Part shown: positions 52,297 through 64,000 of the stretch, piece after piece
How positions within the stretch are numbered: position 1 is the stretch's first letter
Layout: every line of letters starts with the position of its first letter
Assembly: GCF_003633775.1 (NCBI RefSeq)
Contig: NZ_RBIN01000002.1
Coordinates: 1 to 64,000, forward strand
Reading direction: 5' to 3'
DNA from: Kushneria sinocarnis
Lineage (GTDB): Bacteria; Pseudomonadota; Gammaproteobacteria; Pseudomonadales; Halomonadaceae
DNA length: 64,000 bases
Position numbers and translations under genes: made by a program
Notes under the pieces: generated by a model
Told to the model about the DNA's origin: nothing
The model's database searches: none
Seen by the model: the letters and a program-made list of their open reading frames with translations, nothing else

Positions 52297-53679
52297 ATGA
52301 CGGAGCTGGCACAGGCCCACGAATTCTGGCAACGTCCGCCACGCCGGCGCTCGCTGGCCGAGCTGACTGCTGCCTGGCAGCGTGGCGATTTCTCTCCCGG
52401 TCAGGCCACCCGGGCGCTGGCGGAGCGCATTCGCAACCATTCGGCCCGCGATACCATTTTTCTCGACCCTGATCTGGAGCGTCTGGAGCAGGCCGCCTCG
52501 GCAGGCTTCGAGCCGGTCGGCAGCGGTATCGAGGGCGTACCGGTCAGCCTCAAGGATCTTTTCGATGTGCGCGGCGAAATCACCCGGGCCGGTTCGAAGG
52601 TGCTCGCCGATCAACCGCCGGCCGAGCGCGATGCCCCGGCCGTGAGCCGGCTGCGCCGGGCCGGGGCGCTGGCCTTCGGGCGCACCAACATGACCGAGTT
52701 CGCCTTCTCCGGCCTGGGGCTCAATCCGCATTACGGCACACCCCCCAATCCCTTCGATGGCGACCGCATTCCCGGCGGCTCGACGTCGGGCGGAGCGGCG
52801 TCGGTTGCCTTCGGTCTGGCGGCCGCCACCCTGGGCAGCGATACCGGCGGCTCGCTGCGCGTACCGGCGGCCTTCTGCGGCCTCACCGGCTTCAAGCCCA
52901 CCCAGGCAAGCGTGCCACGCGAGGGGGCCTGGCCGCTGTCGACCAGTCTCGACTGTATCGGCCCCATCGCTCCCACCGTGGAGTGCTGTGCCCGCCTGTG
53001 GGCCGCACTGAGCGGCAGGGAGTGCCCCGTGCTGGATGCCTCGCCGCGCCCGCTGCGCCTGGCGCTGCCGCAGGGCGCCCTCTTCGAGGAGCTTGATGAT
53101 GCGGTCCGCGACGCCTTCGAGCACGCCTGTGCGCGTCTTGAAGCACACGGCTGCCGGCTCGAGCGGCTGCCCATTACGGCCATCGAGGACACCGTGGCCA
53201 TCAACGCCCGCGGCGGTCTGGTGGTCCCGGAAGCCGCTGCCCTGCACCATGAGCGGCTGGAAGCAGTGCCGGAGCGCTTCGATCCGATCGTCGCCGAGCG
53301 TCTCGGCGGCGGTCTGACCACCAGCGCCCGTGACTATCTCGAACGGCTCTGGCCCCGCACGACGCTGCAGCAGCGCTTTCAGCGCGATCTGGTCGGCTTC
53401 GATGGCGTGCTGCTGCCTGCCACGCCCCTGCTGCCTCCCGCCCGGGCGCCGCTGGAGCGCGATCGGGCCCTGTTCATGGAGACCAATCGCCGCGCCCTGC
53501 GCCATACCAACGTCTTCAACTATCTCGACGCCTGCGCGCTATCACTGCCGTTTCAGTCACCGCAGATGCCGCTACCGCTGGGCCTGATGGTGGCCTGCCC
53601 CGGTGGCGAGGACCAGCGGGTACTGCAGACATCAGCAGTGGTGGAACAGCTGGTCACGGCCGAATGGCCACCTCGGTAA
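52297..53679 (+). CDS. Amidase (amidase signature family)
   Basis: The 460-residue protein has the Lys-Ser-Ser triad of the amidase signature family: Lys86 in VSLKDLFD, the cis-serine Ser164 in GGSTSGGAAS and the nucleophile Ser186 in GSDTGGSLRVP, followed by AAFCGLTGFKPT. It hydrolyses an amide to acid and ammonia, but the substrate cannot be deduced. It lacks GatA-specific context (no gatB or gatC nearby). The LysR gene starts 16 bp after its stop, so the two are probably co-transcribed and the regulator may control it. Confidence 0.88.
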   Translation: MTELAQAHEFWQRPPRRRSLAELTAAWQRGDFSPGQATRALAERIRNHSARDTIFLDPDLERLEQAASAGFEPVGSGIEGVPVSLKDLFDVRGEITRAGSKVLADQPPAERDAPAVSRLRRAGALAFGRTNMTEFAFSGLGLNPHYGTPPNPFDGDRIPGGSTSGGAASVAFGLAAATLGSDTGGSLRVPAAFCGLTGFKPTQASVPREGAWPLSTSLDCIGPIAPTVECCARLWAALSGRECPVLDASPRPLRLALPQGALFEELDDAVRDAFEHACARLEAHGCRLERLPITAIEDTVAINARGGLVVPEAAALHHERLEAVPERFDPIVAERLGGGLTTSARDYLERLWPRTTLQQRFQRDLVGFDGVLLPATPLLPPARAPLERDRALFMETNRRALRHTNVFNYLDACALSLPFQSPQMPLPLGLMVACPGGEDQRVLQTSAVVEQLVTAEWPPR

Positions 53680-53695
53680 CGGAACAGGACACGTC

Positions 53696-54595
53696 ATGCA
53701 GCGCTGGGATCGTATCGAAGCCTTCATCGAGGTTGCCCGGGTCGGCAGCTTTTCCCAGGCGGCCCGTCAGCTCAAGGTATCGCCCTCACACGTGAGCCGG
53801 CTGATCAGTCAGCTCGAACAGCAGCTGGGCGTGCCCCTGCTCTACCGTACGACCCGTCGCCTGCATCTGACCGATGCCGGTCAGCTCTATTTCGATCGCT
53901 GTCAGCCGATGCTCAGCGGCCTGGCCGAGGCCGAACAGGCGGTGCGCACCCTGCGTGACGAGCCCAGCGGCACCCTGCGGATCGTGGCACCGCCGGTCTT
54001 CGGCGAACGCTATATCGCCCCGCTGGTCAACGAGTTCGCCAACGCCCACACCATGCTTGAAGTGCAGATGACCTTCACCGATACGGCAGTCGATCTGATC
54101 GGCGAGGGATTTGATCTGGGCATCCGGATCGGCGTGCTGGAAGACTCCACCCTGATCGCCCGTCGCCTGTGCGAACGCCGGCTTCAGGTGGTCGCCACCC
54201 CGGATTATCTGGAACGTCACGGCCGCCCGATGGCCCTGAATGATCTGGCCCGGCACAACTGTCTGGCCGGCGCCGACGACCACTGGCTGTTCGAAGTGCA
54301 CGGCCAGCGCCGGGAGCCGCGGGTCACCGGCAGCTGGCAGGCCAACTCGTCACGCGCCATGCTGGACGCCGTGACCCGCGGGATGGGGCTGGCGCAGCTG
54401 CCCGAGGACCTGATCGGCGAGCATCTGCAAACGGGCTGGCTGGAGTGCGTGCTCGAAGCCTTTCGCTATCCGCACACCGGTGCCTGGATCGTCTATCCCC
54501 GCCATCGCCAGCCCTCGTCACGCGTGCGTCAGTTCGTCGATTTTCTGGTCGAACGCATGGCAACGCCGGTAGCTCCGGTACTGCCGGGTGAGTGA
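53696..54595 (+). CDS. LysR-family transcriptional regulator
   Basis: The 299-residue protein has an N-terminal LysR winged helix ([40 protein letters not shown]) and a periplasmic-binding-like effector domain starting at [20 protein letters not shown]. It ends [18 protein letters not shown]. It follows the amidase gene closely with AGGA 7 bases before the ATG, and converges with sdaA (6 bp between stops). Regulation of the amidase is likely; the ligand is unknown. Confidence 0.9.
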   Translation: MQRWDRIEAFIEVARVGSFSQAARQLKVSPSHVSRLISQLEQQLGVPLLYRTTRRLHLTDAGQLYFDRCQPMLSGLAEAEQAVRTLRDEPSGTLRIVAPPVFGERYIAPLVNEFANAHTMLEVQMTFTDTAVDLIGEGFDLGIRIGVLEDSTLIARRLCERRLQVVATPDYLERHGRPMALNDLARHNCLAGADDHWLFEVHGQRREPRVTGSWQANSSRAMLDAVTRGMGLAQLPEDLIGEHLQTGWLECVLEAFRYPHTGAWIVYPRHRQPSSRVRQFVDFLVERMATPVAPVLPGE

Positions 54596-54601
54596 CCCCG
54601 C

Positions 54602-55975
54602 TCAGCACTCGATGGCATTGACCGCCAATCCGCCCTGGGAGGTCTCCTTGTACTTGCTCTGCATGTCGCGACCGGTATCGCGCATGGTGCGAATCACGCG
54701 ATCCAGCGAGACGAAGTGCGTACCGTCACCGCCGAGCGCAAACTGGGCAGCATTGATCGCCTTGACCGATGCGATGGCATTGCGTTCGATACAGGGCACC
54801 TGCACCAGCCCACCGACCGGATCGCAGGTCAGCCCCAGATTGTGCTCAAGCCCGATCTCGGCGGCATTCTCGACCTGCGCGGGGGTGCCACCCATCACCT
54901 CGGCCAGCCCGGCCGCGGCCATGGCACAGGCGGAGCCGACTTCGCCCTGGCAGCCCACTTCGGCACCGGAGATCGAGGCATTCTTCTTGCACAGGATGCC
55001 GATCGCCCCGGCGGCCAGCAGAAAATCCACCACGCCACGCTCACAGGCACTCTCCTCGAACTGCATCCAGTAGTGCAGCACTGCCGGTACGATCCCTGCT
55101 GCCCCATTGGTGGGCGCTGTCACCATGCGCCCGCCGGCGGCGTTCTCCTCGTTGACCGCCAGCGCATAGAGATTGACCCAGTCCATGGCCGAAAAGGTGG
55201 TGGCAATCAGGTTGCGCTCATTGCGCTGCAGCCGCTGATACAGCAGCGGTGCCCGGCGGCGTACGTTCAGCCCGCCCGGCAGTACGCCCTCCCGATGCAG
55301 CCCCTGCTCGACACACGCCTGCATGGCACGCCAGATGGTGAGCAGACCGCTGCGGATCTCCGTTTCGCTGCGCCACGCCCGCTCGTTGGCCATCATCAGT
55401 TCGGCGATGCTCAGATCGTGCTGCTGACAGAGTTTCAGCAGCTCATCGGCACTGTCGAACTCATGCGGCAGCTCGACCTCGCCCTCGAGCGGGGCCTCGG
55501 GATCGATCTCTCCGGCCTCGATGACAAAACCACCGCCGACCGAGTACCAGGTCTGGGAAAACACCGTGTCACCGGCGAGATGCGCCACCAGCGTCAGCGC
55601 GTTGGGATGCCAGGGCAGTGGCTCCGGCGACCAGTGCAGGTCGCGCCCCCAGAGAAAGGGGATGGTGACGCGATTGTCCAGTCGCAGGGTCTGGGACTCC
55701 AGCAGCTCCTCGATGCAGGGCTCGATGATCGCCGGTTCGATGGTATCCGGCTGCTCGCCCATCAGCCCCATGATGACGGCCCGATCGGTACCGTGTCCCT
55801 GACCGGTCGCCGCCAGTGAGCCGTGCAGATGGATCTCCAGCCCGCTGACCCGCTCCAGTGCCGCACGCTGCTGCAGGTCCTGCAGAAATCGCCATGCCGC
55901 ACGCATGGGCCCCACGGTATGGGAACTGGAGGGGCCGATGCCGATATTGAACAGTTCGAAGACGCTGATGGGCAT
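54602..55975 (-). CDS. sdaA: L-serine ammonia-lyase (iron-sulfur type)
   Basis: SdaA converts L-serine to pyruvate and ammonia with a 4Fe-4S cluster. The 457-residue single-chain enzyme has the N-terminal beta domain ([35 protein letters not shown]) and the C-terminal alpha domain ([57 protein letters not shown]) with the cluster cysteines. In Pseudomonas a serine dehydratase gene lies in the betaine gene set: glycine from sarcosine becomes serine and then pyruvate. It is divergent from the LysR gene at 56126. Confidence 0.95.
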   Translation of the reverse strand: MPISVFELFNIGIGPSSSHTVGPMRAAWRFLQDLQQRAALERVSGLEIHLHGSLAATGQGHGTDRAVIMGLMGEQPDTIEPAIIEPCIEELLESQTLRLDNRVTIPFLWGRDLHWSPEPLPWHPNALTLVAHLAGDTVFSQTWYSVGGGFVIEAGEIDPEAPLEGEVELPHEFDSADELLKLCQQHDLSIAELMMANERAWRSETEIRSGLLTIWRAMQACVEQGLHREGVLPGGLNVRRRAPLLYQRLQRNERNLIATTFSAMDWVNLYALAVNEENAAGGRMVTAPTNGAAGIVPAVLHYWMQFEESACERGVVDFLLAAGAIGILCKKNASISGAEVGCQGEVGSACAMAAAGLAEVMGGTPAQVENAAEIGLEHNLGLTCDPVGGLVQVPCIERNAIASVKAINAAQFALGGDGTHFVSLDRVIRTMRDTGRDMQSKYKETSQGGLAVNAIEC

Positions 55976-56091
55976 GTCATTACTCCCGATTTATTGTAAG
56001 TGGAGCTAAACCACCATGGGAAATCAACGGATAGTCATGACAGATTCGGGGCTGACGGCCGCTGCCTCAAGCGATATTGTCTAAGCGACCT

Positions 56092-56106
56092 TTTAGTAAA
56101 ACTAAA
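56092..56106. promoter_or_regulatory. LysR operator-like dyad in the sdaA-lysR region
   Basis: TTTAGTAAAACTAAA is an inverted repeat (TTTAGT - AAA - ACTAAA) located 20 bp before the lysR ATG and about 120 bp before sdaA. A related half, GAGCTAAACC, lies near 56008. Its size and the T..A ends fit LysR-family sites. Confidence 0.55.
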
Positions 56107-56125
56107 CCATCCATCAGAGGCCGTC

Positions 56126-57040
56126 ATGTCACGACTCAATGGCGCCATGCACGGCGGACTGCATGTCTTCGCGGCGGCAGCGCGCTGTCTCTCCTTTACC
56201 CAGGCAGCGGGTGAACTGCATATCACCACCGGCGCCGTCAGCCAGCAGGTCAAGCAGCTCGAGGCACGGCTGGGGTTCCGGCTGTTTCATCGTCACCATC
56301 GTCGGCTCTCGCTGACGGCCGAGGGGCAGCGGCTGGCCGGGGTGGTGATCGAGGCCTATGGCCAGGTGGATCAGGAGATCGAACGCCTGTCGCGCAGCCT
56401 GATGAGCGGCGAGATCCGGCTGCGGGCCCTGCCCTCGTTTCTGGCCAGATGGCTGATGCCGCGGCTGCCCCGGCTGCGGGCCCGCCTGCCGGAACTGGAT
56501 CTGCGCCTGCAGGCCGAGGACAGCAGTCAGTCGCTGGCCAACGGGGATTTCGATCTCGCCATCGATCTGGGTGACGGCATTTATCCGGGTATGCGTACCA
56601 CGCCGCTGATGGCCGAGGAAATCTTCCCGGTCTGCGCGCCCTCGCTGCTGCGCGGCCGACCCATCCTGCACCGCCCGAGCGATCTGGCCTGGTACCCGCT
56701 GCTGCATGATGTCACCGCCTGGCGAGGCAGCAGCGATCACGCCGAGTGGGAATCCTATCTCGAGGCCATTGGGGCACCGGCTTTCAATGTGCAGCGCGGC
56801 TATACCTTCAATCGCCACGATCTCACCATGGCCGCGGCCATTGCCGGCATGGGGGTGGCGATTGCCCGGCGCACGCTGCTGAGCGACGAGCTCTCTTCCG
56901 GCCAGCTGATCGCCCCCTTCAGCGAGCGCGTCGCCACCGGCAAGCAGTACGTGATCATTCATCCGCCGGGCGCCCTCGATGACCCCCGGATCCGCGCCGT
57001 ACATGACTGGCTGCTCGAGGAGCTGCAACGACCGGGCTGA
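56126..57040 (+). CDS. LysR-family regulator, GcvA-like, divergent from sdaA
   Basis: The 304-residue protein has the LysR DNA-binding domain (LSFTQAAGELHITTGAVSQQ, VKQLEARLGFRLFHR) and an effector domain with IRLRALPSFLARWLMPRLPR and FDLAIDLGDGIYPGM, the pattern of the GcvA/DsdC group that controls glycine and serine metabolism. It is divergent from sdaA with a dyad between them, so sdaA is its likely target. The start at 56126 has AGAGG just before it; a longer frame from 56000 is unsupported. Confidence 0.9.
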   Translation: MSRLNGAMHGGLHVFAAAARCLSFTQAAGELHITTGAVSQQVKQLEARLGFRLFHRHHRRLSLTAEGQRLAGVVIEAYGQVDQEIERLSRSLMSGEIRLRALPSFLARWLMPRLPRLRARLPELDLRLQAEDSSQSLANGDFDLAIDLGDGIYPGMRTTPLMAEEIFPVCAPSLLRGRPILHRPSDLAWYPLLHDVTAWRGSSDHAEWESYLEAIGAPAFNVQRGYTFNRHDLTMAAAIAGMGVAIARRTLLSDELSSGQLIAPFSERVATGKQYVIIHPPGALDDPRIRAVHDWLLEELQRPG

Positions 57041-57109
57041 ACGCCTGCCGCTCCGAAGGCTTATCGGTGGGTGCGCATGGGTCATCAGCCGGCCTGACCG
57101 GCAGTGCAC

Positions 57110-57138
57110 AAAAAAGGGGCGCTCCATGGAGCGCCCCT
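57110..57138 (-). terminator. Intrinsic terminator of the rpsU-dnaG-rpoD operon
   Basis: On the minus strand an 11-bp perfect stem (AGGGGCGCTCC / GGAGCGCCCCT) closed by two bases is followed by a run of T. It lies 56 bp after the rpoD stop codon. Confidence 0.9.
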
Positions 57139-57193
57139 CTGGCAACGAATCCTGCTGGCGGACCTGGCCGAAGCCCTGATCCGACAGTGAAGC

Positions 57194-59056
<1,863 letters not shown>

Positions 59057-59250
59057 AGAAACCTATCTCGAAGAAGAGTGAAGCACCTGAACGCGATTAC
59101 CATGACGGTCGCACTGTCAGATCAGTATAGTGAACGGTGGAATTAACGCCACCAAACCGTTTGCTACTGCATCCAGGTGTGTTAGCTTTATCCGTTACGC
59201 TCGTGATTCGAGCGTCTTTGACATTTTTAATATGGCGCAGTTCCGGGTTT

Positions 59251-61107
59251 TCAACCCCCGCTACCCCCCAGCTCACTGATCAGCACGCGAAACCGCTGTT
59301 TTTCCTCGTCACTGAGCCGCTCACCCGTCCGTTCCTTGTCCAGCAGCGCCTGCAGCTCGCGCTCGGGCGTGCGCTGCGAACTGTCATGGCGAAAGCGCGC
59401 CACCAGGCCTTCGAGCTCCATCTCGCGCCGATCGCGCGGAATCAGCAGCTCCCGGCGCATCAGGGCCAGCAGCTGCTCGCCCTCGGCAGTACCGTGAAAG
59501 TGTGCCAGCAGCACCTGGGGAGAGCGATACCCACCCGAACGCAACAGCTGAACCACCTCTGCCAGCAGCTGGCCTTCATCACCCTCCGGGCACCAGTCGA
59601 CGCCCTCCGGCAGCTGCTGCACCAGCCCGGGCGAATGGATCAGCAGGTGCAGTGCCCGGGCCGGCAGCGACAGACGGTTGTCCCGGCCGGAGGCACCCGA
59701 CTGTCGTGGCTGCCACGAGCGGCCGGCCGCCGGCGCCGTGCGGGAGCCTTCGCCGCCCTGCCCGGCTGGCGGCTCGGAGGGCATGTCGTGAGCCGAGCCG
59801 CTCATCAGGGCCTCGAGCCGGTCCACTTCGAGGCCGCTGCGCTGTGACAGCTCCCGCAGCATCAGTGAACGCAGCATCCCTTCCGGCAGCTGCGCCACGT
59901 GTGCGAGCACGGCACTGGCAAAGCGCTCGCGATCCTCGAGCCGGCCGAGGTCGCGCCCCTGGGCCGCCTGCTCGAACATGAATTCGGACAGCGAGCCGGC
60001 ACAGACCACGCGATTTTCAAAGCCTTCGCGCCCTTCGGCATGGACCAGCGAATCGGGGTCCTCGCCCTCGGGCAGAAACAGAAAGCGTGCCTGCCGCCCA
60101 TCGATCATCATCGGCAGCACCGTCTCCAGTGCCCGTCTGGCGGCCTGGCGACCGGCTTCATCGCCATCGAAGCAGAACACCACTTCATCGACCAGCCGGA
60201 ACAATCGCTTGAGGTGTTCCTCGGAAGTGGCCGTTCCCAGCGTGGCCACCGCGTTGTTGACACCGAACCGGGCCAGCGCCACGACGTCCATGTAGCCCTC
60301 GACGATCAGCACGCGTTCGAGACGGCTCGACGCCTGGCGCGCTTCATAGAGACCGTAGAGCTCGCGCCCCTTGTGAAAGACCGGTGACTCCGGCGAGTTC
60401 AGATACTTGGGCTTGTCATCGCCCAGCACCCGACCGCCGAAGGCAATCGTGCGCCCCTTCCAGTCCCGGATCGGAAACATCAGACGATTGCGGAAACGGT
60501 CCCAGCTGCGTCCGGTCTCCTCCTTCTGTACCAGCAGACCGTACTCGACCTGAACCGACTCATCGACGCCGTGCTCATTCAGATGGCGCTTGAGGTTATC
60601 CCAGCCCGGTGGCGCGAAACCGATGGCAAAGCGTTCGGCCACCTCATCGGAAACCCCGCGCTGGCGCAGGTACTCCATGGCCGGCGCGCTCTCGCCCTGC
60701 CACAGCTGATGATGATAGAAGCGACTGGCCCGCTCCAGCAGGTTGACCGCCTCCTCACGCTGCCGGGCCTGCTCCCGCGAGCGCTCGCGGGAGACTTCAC
60801 TCTCCCCTTCGCGAGGCACTTCCAGCCCCATCCGGGCCGCCAGCTGCTCGACGGCCTCGGGGAACGTCAACCGTTCGTACTCCATGATGAAGCGCAGTGC
60901 GTTGCCCCCGGCACCACAGCCGAAGCAGTGATAGAACTGGCGTTCGGCGCTGACCGTAAAGGAAGGCGTCTTCTCCTGGTGGAAGGGACACAGTCCGGAA
61001 TGGTTGCGTCCCGACTTCTTCAGACGCACGCGCTCGCCCACGATATCGACGATATCGCAGCGTGCCAGAAGGTCATCGATGAAGCGTTGTGGAATCCTGC
61101 CAGCCAT
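59251..61107 (-). CDS. dnaG: DNA primase DnaG
   Basis: DnaG synthesises RNA primers at the replication fork. The 618-residue protein has the zinc-binding domain with C40, H43, C61 and C64 ([24 protein letters not shown]), the catalytic core with [16 protein letters not shown], the TOPRIM site in [17 protein letters not shown] and [16 protein letters not shown], and a C-terminal helicase-binding domain. It lies between rpsU and rpoD on the same strand with 194 bp before rpoD, where an additional rpoD promoter may lie. Confidence 0.98.
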   Translation of the reverse strand: MAGRIPQRFIDDLLARCDIVDIVGERVRLKKSGRNHSGLCPFHQEKTPSFTVSAERQFYHCFGCGAGGNALRFIMEYERLTFPEAVEQLAARMGLEVPREGESEVSRERSREQARQREEAVNLLERASRFYHHQLWQGESAPAMEYLRQRGVSDEVAERFAIGFAPPGWDNLKRHLNEHGVDESVQVEYGLLVQKEETGRSWDRFRNRLMFPIRDWKGRTIAFGGRVLGDDKPKYLNSPESPVFHKGRELYGLYEARQASSRLERVLIVEGYMDVVALARFGVNNAVATLGTATSEEHLKRLFRLVDEVVFCFDGDEAGRQAARRALETVLPMMIDGRQARFLFLPEGEDPDSLVHAEGREGFENRVVCAGSLSEFMFEQAAQGRDLGRLEDRERFASAVLAHVAQLPEGMLRSLMLRELSQRSGLEVDRLEALMSGSAHDMPSEPPAGQGGEGSRTAPAAGRSWQPRQSGASGRDNRLSLPARALHLLIHSPGLVQQLPEGVDWCPEGDEGQLLAEVVQLLRSGGYRSPQVLLAHFHGTAEGEQLLALMRRELLIPRDRREMELEGLVARFRHDSSQRTPERELQALLDKERTGERLSDEEKQRFRVLISELGGSGG

Positions 61108-61297
61108 GATGCATCCGCGGATGTAGCGAACCGGTATCAGGGGCCGATTCGATCATGGTTATCCGAACGATCAATCCGCCATGCTCACTCATACGGGCAT
61201 GTCTGCCACTGCAGCGTCACACCGGACGCTGAAGCCGACACGAACCGGCGAAGGCATGCATGATGATCCGGCTTCCGCAAAAACGAACAGCCTCTGT

Positions 61298-61330
61298 AAA
61301 AAACAAACGGCCGCTAGAGCGGCCGTTTGT
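61298..61330 (-). terminator. Hairpin terminator between rpsU and dnaG
   Basis: A 13-bp stem (ACAAACGGCCGCT and complement, loop AG) followed on the minus strand by T residues lies 56 bp after rpsU. In E. coli an attenuating terminator at the same place keeps rpsU expression higher than dnaG. Confidence 0.88.
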
Positions 61331-61385
61331 CATCCCTCCAGAAGCGGCGGGCGACCGCTTCTCGTACGCCGTACCGATCAGCTGA

Positions 61386-61601
61386 TCAGTACATCCGCTC
61401 GAAACGCTTGCGCTCACGCTGAAGCTTCTTGGCGTGGCGCTTCACGGCAGCTGCTGCCTTGCGCTTGCGCTCGGCTGTCGGCTTCTCGTAATGCTCACGA
61501 CGGCGCACTTCGGAAAGCACACCGGCCTTTTCACAGGAGCGCTTGAAGCGCCGCAGCGCTACGTCGAACGGTTCATTATCACGTACTTTGACAGAAGGCA
61601 T
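61386..61601 (-). CDS. rpsU: 30S ribosomal protein S21
   Basis: S21 is a small basic protein of the 30S subunit needed for initiation. The 71-residue product is standard: [40 protein letters not shown] and the Lys/Arg-rich end. It is the first gene of rpsU-dnaG-rpoD and is divergent from tsaD across about 290 bp that should hold both promoters. Confidence 0.98.
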   Translation of the reverse strand: MPSVKVRDNEPFDVALRRFKRSCEKAGVLSEVRRREHYEKPTAERKRKAAAAVKRHAKKLQRERKRFERMY

Positions 61602-61890
61602 TAAGCAATCACCACCTTAAGGTAACGTTTCAGTCATGAATGTGCTCAATACCGTCATCAACGGTCCGGGAGCACTCACATCGCATGCGCTGTTGCTGCG
61701 ACTGCAGTGCAAGGGCCATGACGCGGCCTTGATGCACAGCCCGGCTTGCAAGGGCAGATATTGTACCCGCAAGCCCTGCTGACTGCAAACGTCGGCATGG
61801 CGCTGACGCGAGCGGGTCCAGCGGGTAGAATGCGCCTCGATCACTGCCGTTCGCCTGGACGGCATCACGCCATTTCCGGAGAGCGAGGCC

Positions 61891-62934
61891 ATGCGCGTAC
61901 TGGGCATCGAAACCTCCTGCGATGAAACCGGTGTTGCCCTGTTCGACAGCGAACACGGGCTGCTGGCCGATGCGCTTCACAGCCAGACCGATCTGCACGC
62001 CGTCTACGGCGGCGTCGTCCCCGAACTGGCGTCGCGCGACCATGTGCGCCGTCTGCTGCCACTGATCGAGCAGATCTTCACGGAAGCCGGCCTCCGCCGT
62101 GGCGACGTGGATGCCATCGCCTACACCGCCGGCCCCGGCCTGATCGGTGCGCTGATGGTGGGCGCGTCGACGGCGCATGGCCTGGCCCGGGCCTGGCAGG
62201 TACCGGTGCTGGGCGTTCACCACATGGAAGGCCACCTGCTGGCGCCGATGCTGGAAGAGACCCGGCCCGAGTTCCCCTTTGTCGCCCTGCTGGTCTCCGG
62301 CGGTCATACCCAGCTGGTCGAGGTGCGTGGTATCGGCTGTTACCGGCTGCTGGGAGAATCGGTGGACGATGCCGCCGGCGAGGCCTTCGACAAGACGGCA
62401 CGCATGCTCGAGCTGCCCTACCCCGGCGGCCCGCACGTTTCGCGGCTCGCCGAACAGGGCAATCCCGAACGCTTTCGCTTCCCGAGGCCGATGACCGATC
62501 GTCCCGGGCTCGACTTCAGCTTCTCCGGCCTCAAGACCCATACCCTGACAACCCTGCGTCAGCTGCAGGCCGCACACGGGGTCAACGAGCAGGATCGTGC
62601 CGACGTGGCCCGGGCCTTCGAGGAGGCCGTAATCGACACGCTGGTCATCAAGTGCCGCCGCGCCCTGGAGCAGACCGGCCTGACCCGGCTGGTCGCCGCC
62701 GGCGGCGTCAGTGCCAATCAGCGCCTGCGCCAGCGGCTCGAGGCCGCGCTGGCCAAACGCGGGGCCGGGGTCTGGTACCCCCGGGGACGCTTCTGCACCG
62801 ACAATGGCGCCATGATCGCCTATGCCGGCACCCAGCGCCTGCTGGCAGGCGAGCGCGACCCCGGCCCGATGCGCGCGGTCGCCCGCTGGCCGCTGCATGA
62901 ACTGACGGCCCCGTTGACCACCCCTGCCGTCTGA
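61891..62934 (+). CDS. tsaD: tRNA N6-threonylcarbamoyladenosine synthase subunit TsaD
   Basis: TsaD, with TsaB and TsaE, transfers threonylcarbamoyl to A37 of tRNAs that read ANN codons. The 347-residue protein begins [19 protein letters not shown], and has the metal-binding HHMEGH (110-115), [22 protein letters not shown] and [10 protein letters not shown] motifs of the ASKHA fold. In E. coli the same gene is divergent from rpsU. The folB gene follows 24 bp after it. Confidence 0.98.
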   Translation: MRVLGIETSCDETGVALFDSEHGLLADALHSQTDLHAVYGGVVPELASRDHVRRLLPLIEQIFTEAGLRRGDVDAIAYTAGPGLIGALMVGASTAHGLARAWQVPVLGVHHMEGHLLAPMLEETRPEFPFVALLVSGGHTQLVEVRGIGCYRLLGESVDDAAGEAFDKTARMLELPYPGGPHVSRLAEQGNPERFRFPRPMTDRPGLDFSFSGLKTHTLTTLRQLQAAHGVNEQDRADVARAFEEAVIDTLVIKCRRALEQTGLTRLVAAGGVSANQRLRQRLEAALAKRGAGVWYPRGRFCTDNGAMIAYAGTQRLLAGERDPGPMRAVARWPLHELTAPLTTPAV

Positions 62935-62958
62935 CGCCACCGCCCCGGGGAGAGTTTC

Positions 62959-63318
62959 ATGGATACCGTACTGATCGAGGGACTGGCGCTGGAAGCCGTC
63001 ATCGGCGTCTACGCCTGGGAGCAGCAGATCCACCAGCGGCTGCTGCTCGATCTGGAACTGGGTTGCGACATCACCCGTGCCGCCCGTGACGATGAACTGG
63101 CCGCCACCCTCGACTACGCCGCCATCAGCAAGCGTCTCGGCAGCTTCTGCCGCGAGCACCGTTTCGAGCTGGCCGAAACCTATGCCGAACGCATGGCGAC
63201 ACTGCTGCAGCAGGAGTTCGGCGTCGCCTGGCTACGCCTGACCCTGCGCAAGCCGGGCGCCGTGGCCGACGCCGCCTTCGTGGGCGTACGCATCGAGCGC
63301 GGCCGACGGGAGCAGTGA
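62959..63318 (+). CDS. folB: Dihydroneopterin aldolase FolB
   Basis: FolB splits dihydroneopterin to 6-hydroxymethyl-dihydropterin and glycolaldehyde in folate synthesis. The 119-residue protein has the T-fold features VLIEGLALEAVIGVYAWEQQ, LDYAAISKRL, and the catalytic end ETYAERMATLLQQEFG followed by LRKPGAV. The next enzyme of the pathway, folK, starts 2 bp after the stop. The plsY gene that often sits next to folB is not present here. Confidence 0.95.
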   Translation: MDTVLIEGLALEAVIGVYAWEQQIHQRLLLDLELGCDITRAARDDELAATLDYAAISKRLGSFCREHRFELAETYAERMATLLQQEFGVAWLRLTLRKPGAVADAAFVGVRIERGRREQ

Positions 63319-63319
63319 C

Positions 63320-63838
63320 ATGAGTCAGGTGCTGACGGGGCTCGGCAGCAACATCGATCGTCACCATCACCTGTGTGCCGCGCTGGATGCCCTGCAGGCC
63401 CGTTTCGGCGCGCTGGCCGTATCCCGGGTATTCGAAAGCGAACCGGTGGGCTTCAGCAGCCAGCGCAACTTCTACAACCTGGTCGTGGGGTTCGAGACCG
63501 AGCTCACCATCGGTGAGCTGTCCCGCTGGAGCAAGGCACTCGAGAAGGCCCGGGGGCGTCGGCCCGATGCACCGAAGTTCAGCTCCCGCAGCCTGGATAT
63601 CGACCTGTTGCTGGTCGACGACCGGATCGGCGTCATCGACGGGGTCAGCCTGCCCCGCGACGAGATCACCCACAATGCCTTTGTGCTGTGGCCGCTCGCC
63701 GAACTGTGTCCGCAACGACAGCATCCCGTCGACGGCCGCTCCTTTGCCGAGCTCTGGCGGGCCTTCGATTGCGCAGAACAGCGTCTCTGGCCGGTGCACT
63801 TCGAGTGGCAGGGGAAGTGCATTTCATCCCCCGACTGA
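63320..63838 (+). CDS. folK: 2-amino-4-hydroxy-6-hydroxymethyldihydropteridine pyrophosphokinase FolK
   Basis: FolK pyrophosphorylates 6-hydroxymethyl-dihydropterin, the step after FolB. The 172-residue protein shows LTGLGSNIDRHHHLCAALDA, SEPVGFSSQRNFYNLVVG, and the signature SRSLDIDLLLVDDRIGV followed by LPRDEITHNAFVLWPLAEL. It is within the normal size range. It forms an operon with folB, and its end is 2 bp from the end of the convergent cca gene. Confidence 0.95.
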   Translation: MSQVLTGLGSNIDRHHHLCAALDALQARFGALAVSRVFESEPVGFSSQRNFYNLVVGFETELTIGELSRWSKALEKARGRRPDAPKFSSRSLDIDLLLVDDRIGVIDGVSLPRDEITHNAFVLWPLAELCPQRQHPVDGRSFAELWRAFDCAEQRLWPVHFEWQGKCISSPD

Positions 63839-63839
63839 G

Positions 63840-64000
63840 CTATTGCGGCCCGGCCCCGAGCGCCGCGGCCAGGGCTTCCCGGCGCCGCTGACCGATCATG
63901 CGGCCGAGCTCGCCGCCACGGTAGCCTTCGGCCATCAGCGTCTGCGGCGACACCGCCAGCCCGGCAGCATGCGCCTGCTCCAGCGATGCACGGTCCACTT
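63840..64000 (-). CDS. cca: CCA tRNA nucleotidyltransferase, C-terminal fragment cut by window edge
   Basis: On the minus strand an open frame enters from the right edge and stops with TAG at 63842-63840. The last 53 residues include VDRASLEQAHAAGLAVSPQT, LMAEGYRGGELGRMIGQRRR and REALAAALGAG. An EGYRG..LG..I..RR segment at the very end is typical of gammaproteobacterial CCA-adding enzymes, and cca next to the fol genes and tsaD is a common arrangement. Only the end is visible, so the call is moderate. Confidence 0.65.
   Translation of the reverse strand, partial: VDRASLEQAHAAGLAVSPQTLMAEGYRGGELGRMIGQRRREALAAALGAGPQ

Noticed and set aside
59218-59223. TTGACA on the plus strand in the rpoD-dnaG gap
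   Set aside because: It points away from rpoD and has no -10 element at proper distance.

Overview
The window is a GC-rich chromosomal segment of a gammaproteobacterium, most likely a halophilic or halotolerant member of the Halomonadaceae (inference). The reasons are the complete aerobic glycine betaine catabolic pathway in a Pseudomonas/Halomonas-like arrangement, an LpxO-type lipid A hydroxylase, an E. coli ileX-like tRNA-Ile(CAU), and the classical rpsU-dnaG-rpoD operon divergent from tsaD. The genus cannot be resolved from sequence alone.

Region 1 (1-7.7 kb) is a defence-type accessory island: a left-truncated membrane protein, type I restriction-modification hsdM and hsdS, a strikingly AT-rich SIR2-domain gene, a PD-(D/E)XK (NucS/DUF91-like) nuclease gene and a membrane/coiled-coil protein. 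No hsdR is seen. The island stops at the 3' end of a tRNA-Ile(CAU) gene, a typical integration site.

Region 2 (7.9-24.4 kb) holds mixed core functions: a YceI-like secreted protein, a frameshifted dkgB-like aldo/keto reductase, lpxO, an iron/siderophore locus (EntD-type phosphopantetheinyl transferase, fhuCDB importer, peptide-type ABC exporter, two Fur-box-like sites), an AEC transporter, a sugar MFS transporter, a DUF4168 protein, mtgA, the glutathione-dependent formaldehyde pair frmA/fghA and a Crp/Fnr regulator.

Region 3 (24.7-56 kb) is dominated by glycine betaine catabolism. GbcAB demethylates betaine to dimethylglycine, DgcAB with a dedicated ETF (etfBA) converts dimethylglycine to sarcosine, SoxBDAG converts sarcosine to glycine, and SdaA deaminates serine to pyruvate. 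GbdR is the expected activator. Formaldehyde released by the demethylations can be oxidised by FrmA/FghA or by glutathione-independent FdhA. Between these lie a PAS-GGDEF-EAL protein with a degenerate GGDEF site, an uncharacterised 2-oxoglutarate/Fe(II) dioxygenase, a Yip1-type membrane protein, tag, DUF421, LapG-like and HNH genes, an amidase/LysR pair and a second LysR divergent from sdaA. glyA and purU, needed for a full pathway, are not in the window.

Region 4 (57-64 kb) is housekeeping: rpoD, dnaG and rpsU on the minus strand, divergent tsaD, folB and folK, and the 3' end of cca at the right edge. No CRISPR array, insertion sequence, integrase or rRNA gene was seen.
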